A stretch of 64,000 bases of DNA from Ideonella alba (lineage in GTDB: Bacteria; Pseudomonadota; Gammaproteobacteria; Burkholderiales; Burkholderiaceae_C): the NCBI RefSeq assembly GCF_018069875.1, contig NZ_JAGQDF010000002.1:124001-188000 (forward strand), written 5' to 3'. A program made the position numbers and the translations under genes. The notes beneath the pieces were generated by a model. The model made no database searches. It saw nothing but the letters and a program-made list of their open reading frames with translations, and was not told where the DNA came from. Shown piece after piece: positions 1 through 8,656 of this stretch. Each line of letters begins with the position of its first letter. The first letter of the stretch is position 1.

Positions 1-462
1 CTCGATCGCGCGGCCCTCGCCCACCGGGCCCATCTTCTCGGCCGTCTTGGCCTTGACGTTGACCCGCTCGGGCGCAATGCCCAGCGCTTGGGCGATGCGG
101 GCCACCATGGCCTGGATGTGCGGCGCCATCTTCGGCGCCTGCGCGACGATGGTGCTGTCGACGTTCACCACCTGCCAGCCGGCGGCCTGCACGCGGCGCA
201 CCGCCTCGCTCAGCAGGCGGTGCGAGTCGGCGCCGGCGAACTCGGAGGCGGTGTCCGGGAAATGGCGGCCGATGTCGCCCAGGCCGGCAGCGCCCAGCAC
301 GGCGTCGGTGATCGCGTGCAGCAGCGCGTCGGCGTCCGAATGGCCCAGCAGGCCCAGCGCATGCGGGATCGTCACGCCGCCCAGCACCAGTGGCCGGCCA
401 GCGACCAGGGCGTGGGTGTCCCAACCCTCGCCCACGCGGATCTCGGGAATGCCGGGAGTCAT
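1..462 (-). CDS. ispF: 2-C-methyl-D-erythritol 2,4-cyclodiphosphate synthase, 3' end cut by window edge
   Basis: Fifth enzyme of the MEP isoprenoid pathway. It cyclises CDP-methylerythritol 2-phosphate to the 2,4-cyclodiphosphate with release of CMP, in the cytoplasm. The 154 visible residues begin [19 protein letters not shown], where the D-x-H pair (D15, H17) is the family's metal-binding motif. The [16 protein letters not shown] and [11 protein letters not shown] blocks typical of IspF follow. The family is about 160 residues long, so only a few C-terminal residues lie beyond position 1. The ATG overlaps the ispD stop codon (ATGA), so the two genes are translationally coupled and should be co-transcribed leftward. 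Confidence 0.95.
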   Translation of the reverse strand, partial: MTPGIPEIRVGEGWDTHALVAGRPLVLGGVTIPHALGLLGHSDADALLHAITDAVLGAAGLGDIGRHFPDTASEFAGADSHRLLSEAVRRVQAAGWQVVNVDSTIVAQAPKMAPHIQAMVARIAQALGIAPERVNVKAKTAEKMGPVGEGRAIE

Positions 463-1532
463 TCAGCCACCTCCATGCGCTCGGAAAGCGTCCAGCGCAC
501 GCCGCTGGGGTCCACCAGGTCCAGATCGCGACGGCCCCAGGCGCGCTGCTGTGGCGGCTGCACCGCCACGCCGTAGCGCGCCGCCAGGCCAGCCTGCTGG
601 ATGCGCGCCCACAGGGCGTCCAGATCGTCCACCGTCAGGTGCAGGTGCTGCGCATGGGCGGCCTGCGGGGCCTCGTGGCGCTGCAGCAGGAAACCGGCGC
701 GGCCCATCCTGAAGCCGGCCAGGTCGCCCATGGCGAATTCGCGGGTGAAACCCAGGTCCTGGTAGAACTGCTGTGCGGTGGCGAAGTCGCGCGCCGGCAC
801 GGTGGCGCGGATCTCGGGGCCGCCGCGGCTGGCCAGCAGGCGCTCGGCCAGCGCGAAGTCGGGCGGGAAGGTGATCTTCAGGTTCTCCCAGTCGCCGCGC
901 ACCAGACGCGGGCGGTGGCCCAGCGCCTCGACAGCGCTGGCCTCATCGGTCACCTGCTCGCCGGCAAAGGCCAGTGCGGGCGCCAGCAGGCCCAGGCGGA
1001 ACATCTGCGGCGTCTGGGCCGCCCATTTGCCGGCGCGGTCCACGGTGGCGGCCACGCGGCCATCCTGCTCGCTCTTGAGGGTATCGGCCAGCGGCAGCGC
1101 CAGCAGGCCGCCGATCTCGTCGTCCTGGCAGGCGTCGATCAGGCGGTCCACCCACTCGGGCTGCAGCAGGCAGCGCGCGGCGTCATGCACCAGCACCCAG
1201 TCCTGCGGCTGGGCGCCGCGCGCACGCAGCTCGTTCAGGCCGTTGGCCACGGTCTCGGCGCGGCTGGCGCCGCCGGCCTTGGCCAGCCACAGGCGCTCAC
1301 CGGCCAGGCCGGGCAGGTCGTCCTCGAACTGCTCGTCGTCGGGCGCCAGCACCACCAGCGTGCCCGCCAGGCGCGGCACGCGCGCCAAGGCCGTGAGGGT
1401 GTGGGCCACCAGTGGCCGGCCCGCCAGCGGCTGGTACTGCTTGGGGCCCAGCGTGCCGGCCCGGGTGCCGGTGCCGGCACAGGGCACCAGGGCGAAGAAG
1501 CGGGGTTCGGCCCCGACGGCGTACGTTGTCAT
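459..1532 (-). CDS. ispD: IspD cytidylyltransferase fused to a C-terminal VOC (glyoxalase-like) domain
   Basis: MEP-pathway enzyme joining CTP and methylerythritol 4-phosphate. Residues 1 to about 236 are a complete IspD: the CAGTGTRAG nucleotide loop with R24 and K31 of the PKQY motif, the VHDAARC block, AAQTPQMF, and NLKIT with K219. A normal IspD ends there at roughly 230 residues. This frame continues without a stop for about 120 residues ([44 protein letters not shown]), a pattern of the vicinal-oxygen-chelate/bleomycin-resistance fold. Total 357 aa from the ATG at 1532; the frame is open a further 16 codons upstream, but those lack IspD similarity. Known IspD fusions are to IspF; here IspF is a separate overlapping gene. 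The substrate of the VOC domain is unknown. Confidence 0.9.
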   Translation of the reverse strand: MTTYAVGAEPRFFALVPCAGTGTRAGTLGPKQYQPLAGRPLVAHTLTALARVPRLAGTLVVLAPDDEQFEDDLPGLAGERLWLAKAGGASRAETVANGLNELRARGAQPQDWVLVHDAARCLLQPEWVDRLIDACQDDEIGGLLALPLADTLKSEQDGRVAATVDRAGKWAAQTPQMFRLGLLAPALAFAGEQVTDEASAVEALGHRPRLVRGDWENLKITFPPDFALAERLLASRGGPEIRATVPARDFATAQQFYQDLGFTREFAMGDLAGFRMGRAGFLLQRHEAPQAAHAQHLHLTVDDLDALWARIQQAGLAARYGVAVQPPQQRAWGRRDLDLVDPSGVRWTLSERMEVAE

Positions 1533-1612
1533 CGACTGAATTCTAGAATCGATGCCCTCACGCCCCCCTGCGCCGCGCACGGGGGCGTGTCGTCATTGCT
1601 GCCCCCTGCCCC
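1533..1612. promoter_or_regulatory. ispDF / mfd divergent intergenic region
   Basis: Eighty bases separate the divergent ispD and mfd starts. A 10-base palindrome, ATTCTAGAAT, at 1540-1549 gives a -10-like TAGAAT on both strands, but no convincing -35 box stands at 16-18 bases on either side. A GC-rich inverted repeat (CGCCCCC...GGGGGCG) lies at about 1561-1587 in the presumed mfd leader. Promoter activity is inferred only from position. Confidence 0.3.
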
Positions 1613-4600
1613 ATGCAACTGCCCGTCATCGCCCCCGGCAAACGATTCACCCTGCCGCGCCCGATCGGCTCCGCCGACGCCTTGCTGCTGGCCCACCACG
1701 CCCAGGCACGGGTGGCCGACGGCCAGCGCCTGGCCGTGGTCACCGCCGACCCGGCCGACGCCCAGCGCCTGGCCGACGAGATCCCGTTCTTCGTCCCCGG
1801 CCTGCGGGTGGCCGTGTTCCCGGACTGGGAAACCCTGCCCTACGACAGCTTCAGTCCGCACCAGGACCTGATCTCGGAGCGGCTGGCCACGCTGTGGCGC
1901 ATCCACCAGCAGGAGGTGGACGTGGTGCTGCTGCCGGCCACCACCGCCCTCACCCGGCTGGCGCCGCCGTCCTTCCTGGCCGGCACCACCTTCGCGTTCA
2001 AGCAGAAGGCCCGGCTGGACGAAGCGGCGCTCAAGCGCCAGCTGACCCTGGCGGGCTACACCCACGTCAGCCAGGTGGTGTCGCCCGGCGAATACGCGGT
2101 GCGCGGTGGCCTGATCGACCTCTTCCCCATGGGCTCGAACGTGCCCTACCGGGTGGACCTGTTCGACGACGAGATCGACTCGATCCGCACCTTCGACCCC
2201 GACAGCCAGCGCAGCCTCTACCCGGTGCCCGAGGTGCAGTTGCTGCCCGGCCGCGAGTTCCCGATGGACGACGCCGCCCGTCAGCGCTTTCGCGAGCGCT
2301 GGCGCGAACTGCTGGAGGGCGACCCCACCAAGAGCCGCATCTACAAGGACATCGCCCAGGGCATCGCCACCGCCGGCATCGAGTACTACCTGCCGCTGTT
2401 CTTCGAGGACACCGCCAGCATCTTCGACTACCTGGGCGAACAGGCGGCGCTGGTGCTGCACGGCGAGGTCGACGAGGCGCTGCAGCGCTTTGCCGCCGAC
2501 ACCCGCGAGCGTCACCGATTCCTGCAGCACGACCCCGACCGGCCGATCCTGCCGCCGGACGCCATCTTCCTGAAGACCGACGAGTTCTTCGCCCGCGCGG
2601 CGGCGCATGCGGTGCTGTCGCTGCGCGGCGCCGCCGAGGTGGACTGGGCGCGCCCGCTGCCCGGCGTGGCCACGGACCGCGGCAGCACCGAGCCGCTGTC
2701 GGCGCTGGAAAAGCACCTGGACAGCACGCCCCACCGCGTGCTGCTGGTGGCCGAGAGCGAAGGCCGGCGCGAGAGCCTGCTGGAGCTGCTGCGCGACCAC
2801 CGCATCGAGGTGCCGGCCGTGGCGTCGCTGGCCGAATTCCACGCCGGCACCGAGAAGGTGGCGATCACCGCCGCCCCGCTGGCCGCCGGCTTCTTCTGGC
2901 ATGAGCCGGCCCAGGGCATCGCCACCCAGTTCCTCACCGAAACCGAGCTCTTCGCCGCCGCGCCCAGCTCCCGGCGGCGCCACCGCAAGCAGGAGCAGAC
3001 CAGCAGCGTCGATGCGCTGATCAAGGACCTCTCGGAGCTGAAGATCGGCGACCCGGTGGTGCACTCGGCGCATGGCATCGGCCGCTACCAGGGCCTGCTG
3101 CACATCGACCTGGGCGAAGGACCGAGCGAGTTCCTGCACCTGGAGTACGCCGACAAGGCCACGCTCTATGTGCCCGTCAGCCAGCTGCACCTGATCAGCC
3201 GCTACACCGGCGTCAGCGCCGAGGAGGCGCCGCTGCACAAGCTGGGCTCGCAGCAGTGGGACAAGGCCCGCCGCAAGGCCGCCGAGCAGGTGCGCGACAC
3301 CGCGGCCGAGCTGCTCAACCTGTACGCGGTGCGAGCCGCCCGCCAGGGCATGAGCCACCGCTACTCGGCGCATGACTACGAGGCCTTCGCGGCCAGCTTC
3401 GGTTTCGAGGAGACCGCTGACCAGCGCGCCGCCATCCATGCGGTGATCCAGGACATGGTCAGCCCGCGGCCGATGGACCGGCTGGTCTGTGGCGACGTGG
3501 GCTTCGGCAAGACCGAGGTGGCCCTGCGCGCCGCCTTCGTCTCGGTGATCGGCGGCAAGCAGGTGGCGCTGCTGGCACCCACCACGCTGCTGGCCGAACA
3601 GCACTACCAGACCATCGTCGACCGCTTCGGCAAATGGCCCGTCAAGGTGGCCGAGCTCAGCCGCTTTCGCACCCCCAAGGAAGTCAAGGCCGCGCTGGAG
3701 GGCATCGAGGCGGGCACGATCGACATCGTCGTCGGCACCCACAAGCTGCTCAGCAAGGACGTGAAGTTCAAGCGCCTGGGCCTGCTGATCATCGACGAGG
3801 AACACCGCTTCGGCGTGCGCCACAAGGAGGCGATCAAGGCGATGCGCGCCGAGGTCGATGTACTCACCCTCACCGCCACGCCCATCCCGCGCACGCTGGG
3901 CATGGCGCTCGAGGGCCTGCGCGACCTCAGCGTGATCGCCACCGCGCCACAGCGCCGGCTGGCGATCAAGACCTTCGTGCGCAACGAGGGCAGCGGCACG
4001 ATCCGCGAGGCCGTGCTGCGCGAGTTGAAGCGCGGCGGCCAGGTCTACTTCCTGCACAACGAGGTCGAGACGATCGAGAACCGGCGCCAGAAGCTCGAAG
4101 AGCTGCTGCCCGAGGCGCGCATCGCCGTGGCCCACGGCCAGATGCCCGAGCGCGAACTCGAGCGGGTGATGCGCGAGTTCACCGCCCAGCGCTTCAACCT
4201 GCTGCTGTGCTCGACCATCATCGAGACCGGCATTGACGTGCCCACCGCCAACACCATCGTCATCAGCCGCGCCGACAAGTTCGGCCTGGCGCAGCTGCAC
4301 CAGCTGCGCGGCCGGGTGGGCCGCAGCCACCACCAGGCCTACGCCTACCTGCTGGTGCCCGATGTCGAAGGCCTGACCAAGCAGGCCGCGCAGCGCCTGA
4401 CCGCGATCCAGGAAATGGAGGAGCTGGGCTCAGGCTTCTACCTGGCGATGCACGACCTGGAGATCCGCGGCGCCGGCGAGGTGCTGGGCGACAGCCAGAG
4501 CGGCAACATGATGGAGGTGGGCTTCCAGCTCTACAACGAGATGCTGGCCGAGGCCGTGCGCGCGCTGAAGAACGGCCAGGAACCCGACCTGCTGAGCCCG

Positions 4601-5056
4601 AACAGCGCGGTGTTTGGCGGCGGCACCACCGAGGTCAACCTGCACGCCCCCGCCCTGCTTCCTGATGCCTATTGCGGCGACGTGCACGTGCGCCTGAACT
4701 TCTACAAGCGCCTGGCCAGCGCCGAGCGGCCTGAGCAGCTGGACACCCTGCTGGAGGAGATCACCGACCGCTTCGGCAAGCTGCCCGCCCAGGGCCAGAA
4801 CCTGTTCGACAGCCACCGGCTGCGCATCCAGGCCCAGCGCTGCGGTGTGCAGAAGGTGGACGCCGGACCGCGCGCGATCACCATCAGCTTCCGCCCGAAT
4901 GCGCCGGTCGACGGCCAGCGCATCGTGGCGCTGGTGCAGAAACACCGCCACATCCGCCTGGCCGGCAACGACAAGCTGCGGGTCGAGCGCGAGATCGCCG
5001 AACCCCGGCTGCGCGCCGACATGGTGCGCGACCTGCTGCGCTCCCTGACCAGCTGA
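1613..5056 (+). CDS. mfd: Transcription-repair coupling factor Mfd
   Basis: ATP-driven translocase that removes RNA polymerase stalled at DNA lesions and recruits UvrA for nucleotide excision repair. At 1147 aa it matches the E. coli length. Domains in order: UvrB-like N-terminal module (about 1-340, with LPYDSFSPHQDLISERL), a CarD-like RNA-polymerase-interacting domain (about 470-540, KIGDPVVHSAHGIGRYQG), a superfamily 2 helicase with Walker A GDVGFGKTE (about 626-634) and DEEH (about 727), the LRGRVGRS motif VI, and the TRCF C-terminal domain. It stands alone, divergent from ispDF and convergent with the sulfotransferase-like gene. No LexA box is visible upstream. Confidence 0.97.
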   Translation: MQLPVIAPGKRFTLPRPIGSADALLLAHHAQARVADGQRLAVVTADPADAQRLADEIPFFVPGLRVAVFPDWETLPYDSFSPHQDLISERLATLWRIHQQEVDVVLLPATTALTRLAPPSFLAGTTFAFKQKARLDEAALKRQLTLAGYTHVSQVVSPGEYAVRGGLIDLFPMGSNVPYRVDLFDDEIDSIRTFDPDSQRSLYPVPEVQLLPGREFPMDDAARQRFRERWRELLEGDPTKSRIYKDIAQGIATAGIEYYLPLFFEDTASIFDYLGEQAALVLHGEVDEALQRFAADTRERHRFLQHDPDRPILPPDAIFLKTDEFFARAAAHAVLSLRGAAEVDWARPLPGVATDRGSTEPLSALEKHLDSTPHRVLLVAESEGRRESLLELLRDHRIEVPAVASLAEFHAGTEKVAITAAPLAAGFFWHEPAQGIATQFLTETELFAAAPSSRRRHRKQEQTSSVDALIKDLSELKIGDPVVHSAHGIGRYQGLLHIDLGEGPSEFLHLEYADKATLYVPVSQLHLISRYTGVSAEEAPLHKLGSQQWDKARRKAAEQVRDTAAELLNLYAVRAARQGMSHRYSAHDYEAFAASFGFEETADQRAAIHAVIQDMVSPRPMDRLVCGDVGFGKTEVALRAAFVSVIGGKQVALLAPTTLLAEQHYQTIVDRFGKWPVKVAELSRFRTPKEVKAALEGIEAGTIDIVVGTHKLLSKDVKFKRLGLLIIDEEHRFGVRHKEAIKAMRAEVDVLTLTATPIPRTLGMALEGLRDLSVIATAPQRRLAIKTFVRNEGSGTIREAVLRELKRGGQVYFLHNEVETIENRRQKLEELLPEARIAVAHGQMPERELERVMREFTAQRFNLLLCSTIIETGIDVPTANTIVISRADKFGLAQLHQLRGRVGRSHHQAYAYLLVPDVEGLTKQAAQRLTAIQEMEELGSGFYLAMHDLEIRGAGEVLGDSQSGNMMEVGFQLYNEMLAEAVRALKNGQEPDLLSPNSAVFGGGTTEVNLHAPALLPDAYCGDVHVRLNFYKRLASAERPEQLDTLLEEITDRFGKLPAQGQNLFDSHRLRIQAQRCGVQKVDAGPRAITISFRPNAPVDGQRIVALVQKHRHIRLAGNDKLRVEREIAEPRLRADMVRDLLRSLTS

Positions 5057-5085
5057 CACCGGCCTGCGCGCGGGTCGCCCGCGGG

Positions 5086-6474
5086 TCAGTCGTCGTCGTC
5101 CTCGTCGTCCAGGTCGTCGTCGTCGTCGCTGTCGCCGTCGGTGCTCTTCACCGAGGGGACGTCGATGCCGACCACGGCCGGCATCGCGGCGATGTCACCC
5201 ACGAAGGCCAGCTCCATGCGGACCTCGTCGATCGGGTCGGTCCATTCCACCGGGAAGCAGATCTCCTCGCGGCCGACGTCCAGCGTCTGCGCGGGGTGGC
5301 CGTTGACCGAGACGTTGGCCAGCAGCGAGCGGCCATCCGTGGTGCGCATGTCCACACGGATCGTGCCCTTGTGGCGGTAGCGCCGCCGAAAGGGCAGCCG
5401 GAAGTTGACCACGCCCACCGGGCCCTTCGGGCGGGCCGTGGCCAGATCGGTGCCGGGCACGGCCTCCAGCGTCCACCCTTCCGGAAACAGGCTGTAGAAC
5501 ACGCGCGCCTGGCCCTGCCAGCCGCGCTGGGTGATCATGTGCAGCCGGTCGAGCACCTCCATCACCTTGGCCTCGATGACCTCGACGCTGTCGATGTTGT
5601 CGGGCAGCCAGGCGTCCTTCATGGGCAGCGCGTCGCCGTTCTTCAGGTAGCGCTTGGCAAACAGCTCGTTGCTGACACGGAAGCGCTCGCGCAACTCCGC
5701 CACGCGCTCGCGGCTCATGAAGAAGCGCGAGCCCACGCCATTGGCCGTCAGGCGGCAGGCCAGGTCCTGCACCTGCTTGTTGCGCAGCGAACTGGCGCCC
5801 TCGTCGCGCTTCACCTTCATCAGCAGCGCAGCGAACTGAGCGGCCAGGCTGGGGTTGGTCTCCTCCTGCTCGAGGTTCAGCTTCTGCGGCTCGGCGATGC
5901 CGATGGCATGGAAGAAGTCGGCCAGCAGGTCCTTGTCGTAGAACGAACTGCGCTGGAACACGCGCGCGTGCACACAGCCCTCGCCCAGCGCCAGCTCCAT
6001 GCCCTGGCAGACCTTGAGGTAATCCAGCGGGCGGCGGCGGATCCAGCGGTTGACCCGGTCATCGCTGTCCAGGTCGAAGCGCTTGTAGACCTGCTTCTGC
6101 TTCTGCAGCAGCGAGGACTGGATCCACTCGACCTGCTCGCGCACGTACATCACCACCATCGGCTCGAAGCCCTTGAAGACCTCGGCGAAGTGGCTGAGGT
6201 GGTCGGGGTCGAGCCGCCACAGCCCCTCGTTGGAGAGGATCATGTGGCGCCCGGTGGGCAACACCCGCGCGGCCTCGGCCGCCCACTCGGCCCATCCGGG
6301 GTGGTCGGGATTGTCCCAGGCCAGTTTGTGCTTGGCGGAACGCGGCATGGTGCGCCGGCTCTCGACCACGTGGTAGCCCAGCTGGGCCAGGGCCTCTTCG
6401 TTGCGCTTGAGGGCGAGTTGAATGCTGGTCGTTCCGGTCTTTCCGGTACCGACATGCAGGATCAGCTTGGGCAC
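5086..6474 (-). CDS. Sulfotransferase-like protein with acidic C-terminal tail
   Basis: Residues near the start read LILHVGTGKTGTTSIQ, the 5'-phosphosulfate-binding loop of PAPS-dependent sulfotransferases. VMYVREQVEWIQSSLLQK at about 130-150 resembles the 3'-phosphate-binding region with its Arg. The first 300 residues fit this family. About 150 residues follow (FRLPFRRRYRHKGTIRVDMR, a possible beta-rich module) and then a tail of almost pure Asp/Glu. I chose the GTG at 6474 (462 aa) because GGAG sits 8 bases upstream and it places the beta strand at the N-terminus. An ATG at 6528 would add 18 residues. No signal peptide or membrane segment is seen. The acceptor substrate (cell-surface glycan, protein or metabolite) cannot be told from sequence. 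Monocistronic. Confidence 0.7.
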   Translation of the reverse strand: MPKLILHVGTGKTGTTSIQLALKRNEEALAQLGYHVVESRRTMPRSAKHKLAWDNPDHPGWAEWAAEAARVLPTGRHMILSNEGLWRLDPDHLSHFAEVFKGFEPMVVMYVREQVEWIQSSLLQKQKQVYKRFDLDSDDRVNRWIRRRPLDYLKVCQGMELALGEGCVHARVFQRSSFYDKDLLADFFHAIGIAEPQKLNLEQEETNPSLAAQFAALLMKVKRDEGASSLRNKQVQDLACRLTANGVGSRFFMSRERVAELRERFRVSNELFAKRYLKNGDALPMKDAWLPDNIDSVEVIEAKVMEVLDRLHMITQRGWQGQARVFYSLFPEGWTLEAVPGTDLATARPKGPVGVVNFRLPFRRRYRHKGTIRVDMRTTDGRSLLANVSVNGHPAQTLDVGREEICFPVEWTDPIDEVRMELAFVGDIAAMPAVVGIDVPSVKSTDGDSDDDDDLDDEDDDD

Positions 6475-6706
6475 GAGCAGGGCTCCGTGGAAGGGTGTGG
6501 GACGGTTTCTTAAACTGGTAACGAGCATAACGTCACCCGAGCGATGCTCCCATCCCACATTGGTGTGGTGCTGTCCCCCAACCGAGGGCTGGCGCGAAAA
6601 AAGCCGCGAAACGCCCTGTTCATCCCACTCCAGCCGTGGGACATGTGCGCCGAAGATGCGGGCAGGCCTGAGCTGTCCAACAGGCCGTCCGATTTAGGAG
6701 ACACAC
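6475..6706. promoter_or_regulatory. Divergent intergenic region before the chemoreceptor gene
   Basis: A 232-base gap between the sulfotransferase-like gene (leftward) and the chemoreceptor gene (rightward). It is less GC-rich than its surroundings (TTCTTAAACTGGTAACGAGC near 6508; GCGAAAAAAGCCGCG near 6592). I looked for sigma28 and sigma54 boxes: only GCCGAAGA near 6651 resembles a sigma28 -10, with no matching -35, so none is called. A good ribosome site, TAGGAGA, precedes the ATG at 6707. Confidence 0.3.
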
Positions 6707-7810
6707 ATGACCGACTGGTTGCGTCGCATCAGTCAGGCCCAGCGCGTGATGCTGGGCTTTTCGACCCTGTCGCTGACCTTGCTGGGTCAGGGCCTGTGGG
6801 CCGCCACCCTGTTGCCCTCGGACACCGGGTTGTGGTTTGCCGGCGGCTCCGGCCTGCTGGCCTGCCTGGGCCTGCTCAGCGGCTGGGCGGTGCGGCAGAG
6901 CATCAAGGCACCGGTGGAGGACACCGCCAGCGCCGTGCAGCAGATCGCCCAGGGTGACCTGGAGATCCGCATCGAATCCCCTGGCCGGGACGAGCTGTCC
7001 TGGCTGCGCCATGAACTCAACAGCATGCGCAAGAAACTGCGCTCGATGCTGCTGGACATGCGCCAGGGCATCCATGGCGTGGCTGCGGCCTCCGAGGAGA
7101 TCGCCAAGGGCAACCAGGACCTGTCGGCGCGCACCGAACAGCAGGCGGCGGCCCTGCAGCAAACCGCCAGCACCATGGACCAGCTGGCGCACACCGTGCG
7201 CGGCAACGCCCAGCATGCCCGTGAGGCCAGCCACGCGATGGAGCAGGCGCGCGAGGTGGCCCAGCAGGGCGACCAGCTGATGCAGGACGTCGAGCAGCGC
7301 ATGCGCGACATCCACCAGAGTGCCCAGCGCATTGGCGAGATCATCGGCGTGATCGACGGCATCGCCTTCCAGACCAATATCCTGGCGCTGAACGCCGCGG
7401 TGGAAGCTGCACGCGCCGGCGAACAGGGCCGCGGCTTCGCGGTCGTGGCGGGCGAGGTCCGCACGCTGGCCCAGCGCAGCGCCGCCGCCGCCCGCGAGAT
7501 CAAGGACCTGATCCTGGATTCCGGCGCCAAGGTCGATGCCGGCAGTTCGCTGGTCTCCACCGCTGGTGAGACGATGCGCGCGCTGCAGGAGCGGGTCAGC
7601 CGGGTGTCCTCGCTGATCGGCGAGATGGCCAGCGCCAGCGGCTCGCAAAGCGAGAGCATCGACCAGGTGCACGCCGCCATCGCCCAGATCGACAACGCCA
7701 CGCAGCAGAACGCTGCGCTGGTCGAGCAGGTGGCTGCGGCCGCCGGATCGCTGCGCCAGCAGTCGGAATCGCTGGCCCAGGCTTCGCAGGTCTTCCGCGT
7801 CAAGCCCTGA
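6707..7810 (+). CDS. Methyl-accepting chemotaxis protein lacking a periplasmic sensor domain
   Basis: Chemoreceptor that would control the CheA kinase through CheW. Two hydrophobic segments (about 15-35 and 42-62) are joined by only a handful of residues, so there is no extracytoplasmic ligand-binding domain. A HAMP-like stretch follows ([21 protein letters not shown], about 67-115), then a long helical methyl-accepting region. The highly conserved hairpin tip is at about 215-255 ([36 protein letters not shown]). The C-terminus has no NWETF-type CheR/CheB docking peptide. At 367 aa it is shorter than Tsr/Tar-type receptors (about 550) by roughly the missing sensor domain. It may sense membrane or cytoplasmic state, or work in mixed arrays. 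A strong hairpin terminator follows. Confidence 0.9.
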   Translation: MTDWLRRISQAQRVMLGFSTLSLTLLGQGLWAATLLPSDTGLWFAGGSGLLACLGLLSGWAVRQSIKAPVEDTASAVQQIAQGDLEIRIESPGRDELSWLRHELNSMRKKLRSMLLDMRQGIHGVAAASEEIAKGNQDLSARTEQQAAALQQTASTMDQLAHTVRGNAQHAREASHAMEQAREVAQQGDQLMQDVEQRMRDIHQSAQRIGEIIGVIDGIAFQTNILALNAAVEAARAGEQGRGFAVVAGEVRTLAQRSAAAAREIKDLILDSGAKVDAGSSLVSTAGETMRALQERVSRVSSLIGEMASASGSQSESIDQVHAAIAQIDNATQQNAALVEQVAAAAGSLRQQSESLAQASQVFRVKP

Positions 7811-7840
7811 CGGCCGGGCGCCCGCTCGGCGACAATCGGG

Positions 7841-7870
7841 CCTGCCGACCCACCGTCGGCAGGCCTTTTC
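7841..7870 (+). terminator. Rho-independent terminator after the chemoreceptor gene
   Basis: Perfect 9-bp stem CCTGCCGAC/GTCGGCAGG (7841-7849 with 7855-7863), 5-base loop, then CCTTTT. It separates the chemoreceptor transcript from serB. Confidence 0.85.
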
Positions 7871-7880
7871 CCGTTCGAGC

Positions 7881-8585
7881 ATGTCTTCCCTGTCCCCCGG
7901 TCTGTTCATCCGCGGTTTCGAGCCGCCGCTGCGCCTGCGCGATTTCCGCCTGGTCGCGTTCGACATGGACTCCACGCTGATCAACATCGAGTGCGTGGAC
8001 GAGATCGCCGCCGCCGCCGGCCGCAAGGCCGAGGTGGCCGCGATCACCGAAGCCGCGATGCGCGGCGAGATCACCGACTACAAGGACAGCCTGCGCCGCC
8101 GCGTGGCCCTGCTCAAGGGCGTGCCGGTGACCGCGCTGGACGAGGTATACAACCGCCACCTGCACCTCAACCCGGGCGTTGAAACCTTCGTCGGCGCCTG
8201 CCAGGCCGCGGGTCTGAAGACACTGCTGGTCTCGGGCGGCTTCACCTTCTTCTCCGACCGCATCAAGCACCGCCTGGGCCTGGATTTCGCCCGCGCCAAC
8301 GTGCTGGAGATGGACAACGGCGTGCTCACCGGCCGCCTGGTCGATCGCCCCTGGGGCGACATCGTCGATGGCGCCGAGAAACGCCGCGTGGTGCTGGAGG
8401 TGTGTGAACTGATGGGCATCGCGCCCACCCAGGCGATCGCCGTGGGCGACGGCGCCAACGACCTGCCGATGATGAGCGTGGCGGGCCTGTCGATCGCGTT
8501 CCACGGCAAGCCGGCGGTGCGCGACCAGGCGATGCTGTCGATCGAGACCGGCGGCATGGACCGCGCGCTGGACGTGTTGCGCTGA
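7881..8585 (+). CDS. serB: Phosphoserine phosphatase SerB
   Basis: HAD-superfamily enzyme that hydrolyses O-phospho-L-serine in the last step of serine synthesis. The nucleophile motif FDMDSTLI has D28 and the general acid D30. The SGGFTFFSDRIK motif and AVGDGANDLPM metal site are present. The cap region ECVDEIAAAAGRKAEVAAIT is the SerB cap. At 234 aa it lacks the N-terminal ACT-like extension of E. coli SerB, which is common in betaproteobacteria. The start is the ATG 11 bases after the upstream terminator; no clear Shine-Dalgarno is seen, so a short leader is likely. Confidence 0.95.
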   Translation: MSSLSPGLFIRGFEPPLRLRDFRLVAFDMDSTLINIECVDEIAAAAGRKAEVAAITEAAMRGEITDYKDSLRRRVALLKGVPVTALDEVYNRHLHLNPGVETFVGACQAAGLKTLLVSGGFTFFSDRIKHRLGLDFARANVLEMDNGVLTGRLVDRPWGDIVDGAEKRRVVLEVCELMGIAPTQAIAVGDGANDLPMMSVAGLSIAFHGKPAVRDQAMLSIETGGMDRALDVLR

Positions 8586-8621
8586 TCCCGGCGCCGCGAC
8601 AAGCCCCCCGCTTTTTCCGTC

Positions 8622-8656
8622 TTTAGCTCCCGCTCCGGCCGGCCGATAGCCGGAGC
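8622..8656 (+). promoter_or_regulatory. Possible sigma28-type -10 box and hairpin at the REC/CheW-like start
   Basis: GCCGATAG at 8642-8649 matches the flagellar sigma factor (FliA) -10 consensus GCCGATAA at 7 of 8 positions. The -35 (TTTAG at 8622-8626) is poor. The same bases lie in the loop of an inverted repeat, CTCCGGC (8633-8639) / GCCGGAG (8649-8655), whose 3' arm contains the only Shine-Dalgarno-like CGGAG, one base from the ATG. Either a promoter giving a nearly leaderless mRNA or a start-masking hairpin is possible. Confidence 0.35.

Noticed and set aside
1529-4333. A 934-codon open frame antisense to mfd
   Set aside because: It is the low-stop complementary frame of a GC-rich gene. 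Its translation is Gln/His/Ala/Leu-rich with no recognisable domain, while Mfd on the other strand is complete.
6508-6540. Possible sigma28 promoter upstream of the chemoreceptor gene (TAAACTGG...)
   Set aside because: The -35-like half has no GCCGATAA-like partner at 11 bases, and a separate GCCGAAGA near 6651 has no -35.
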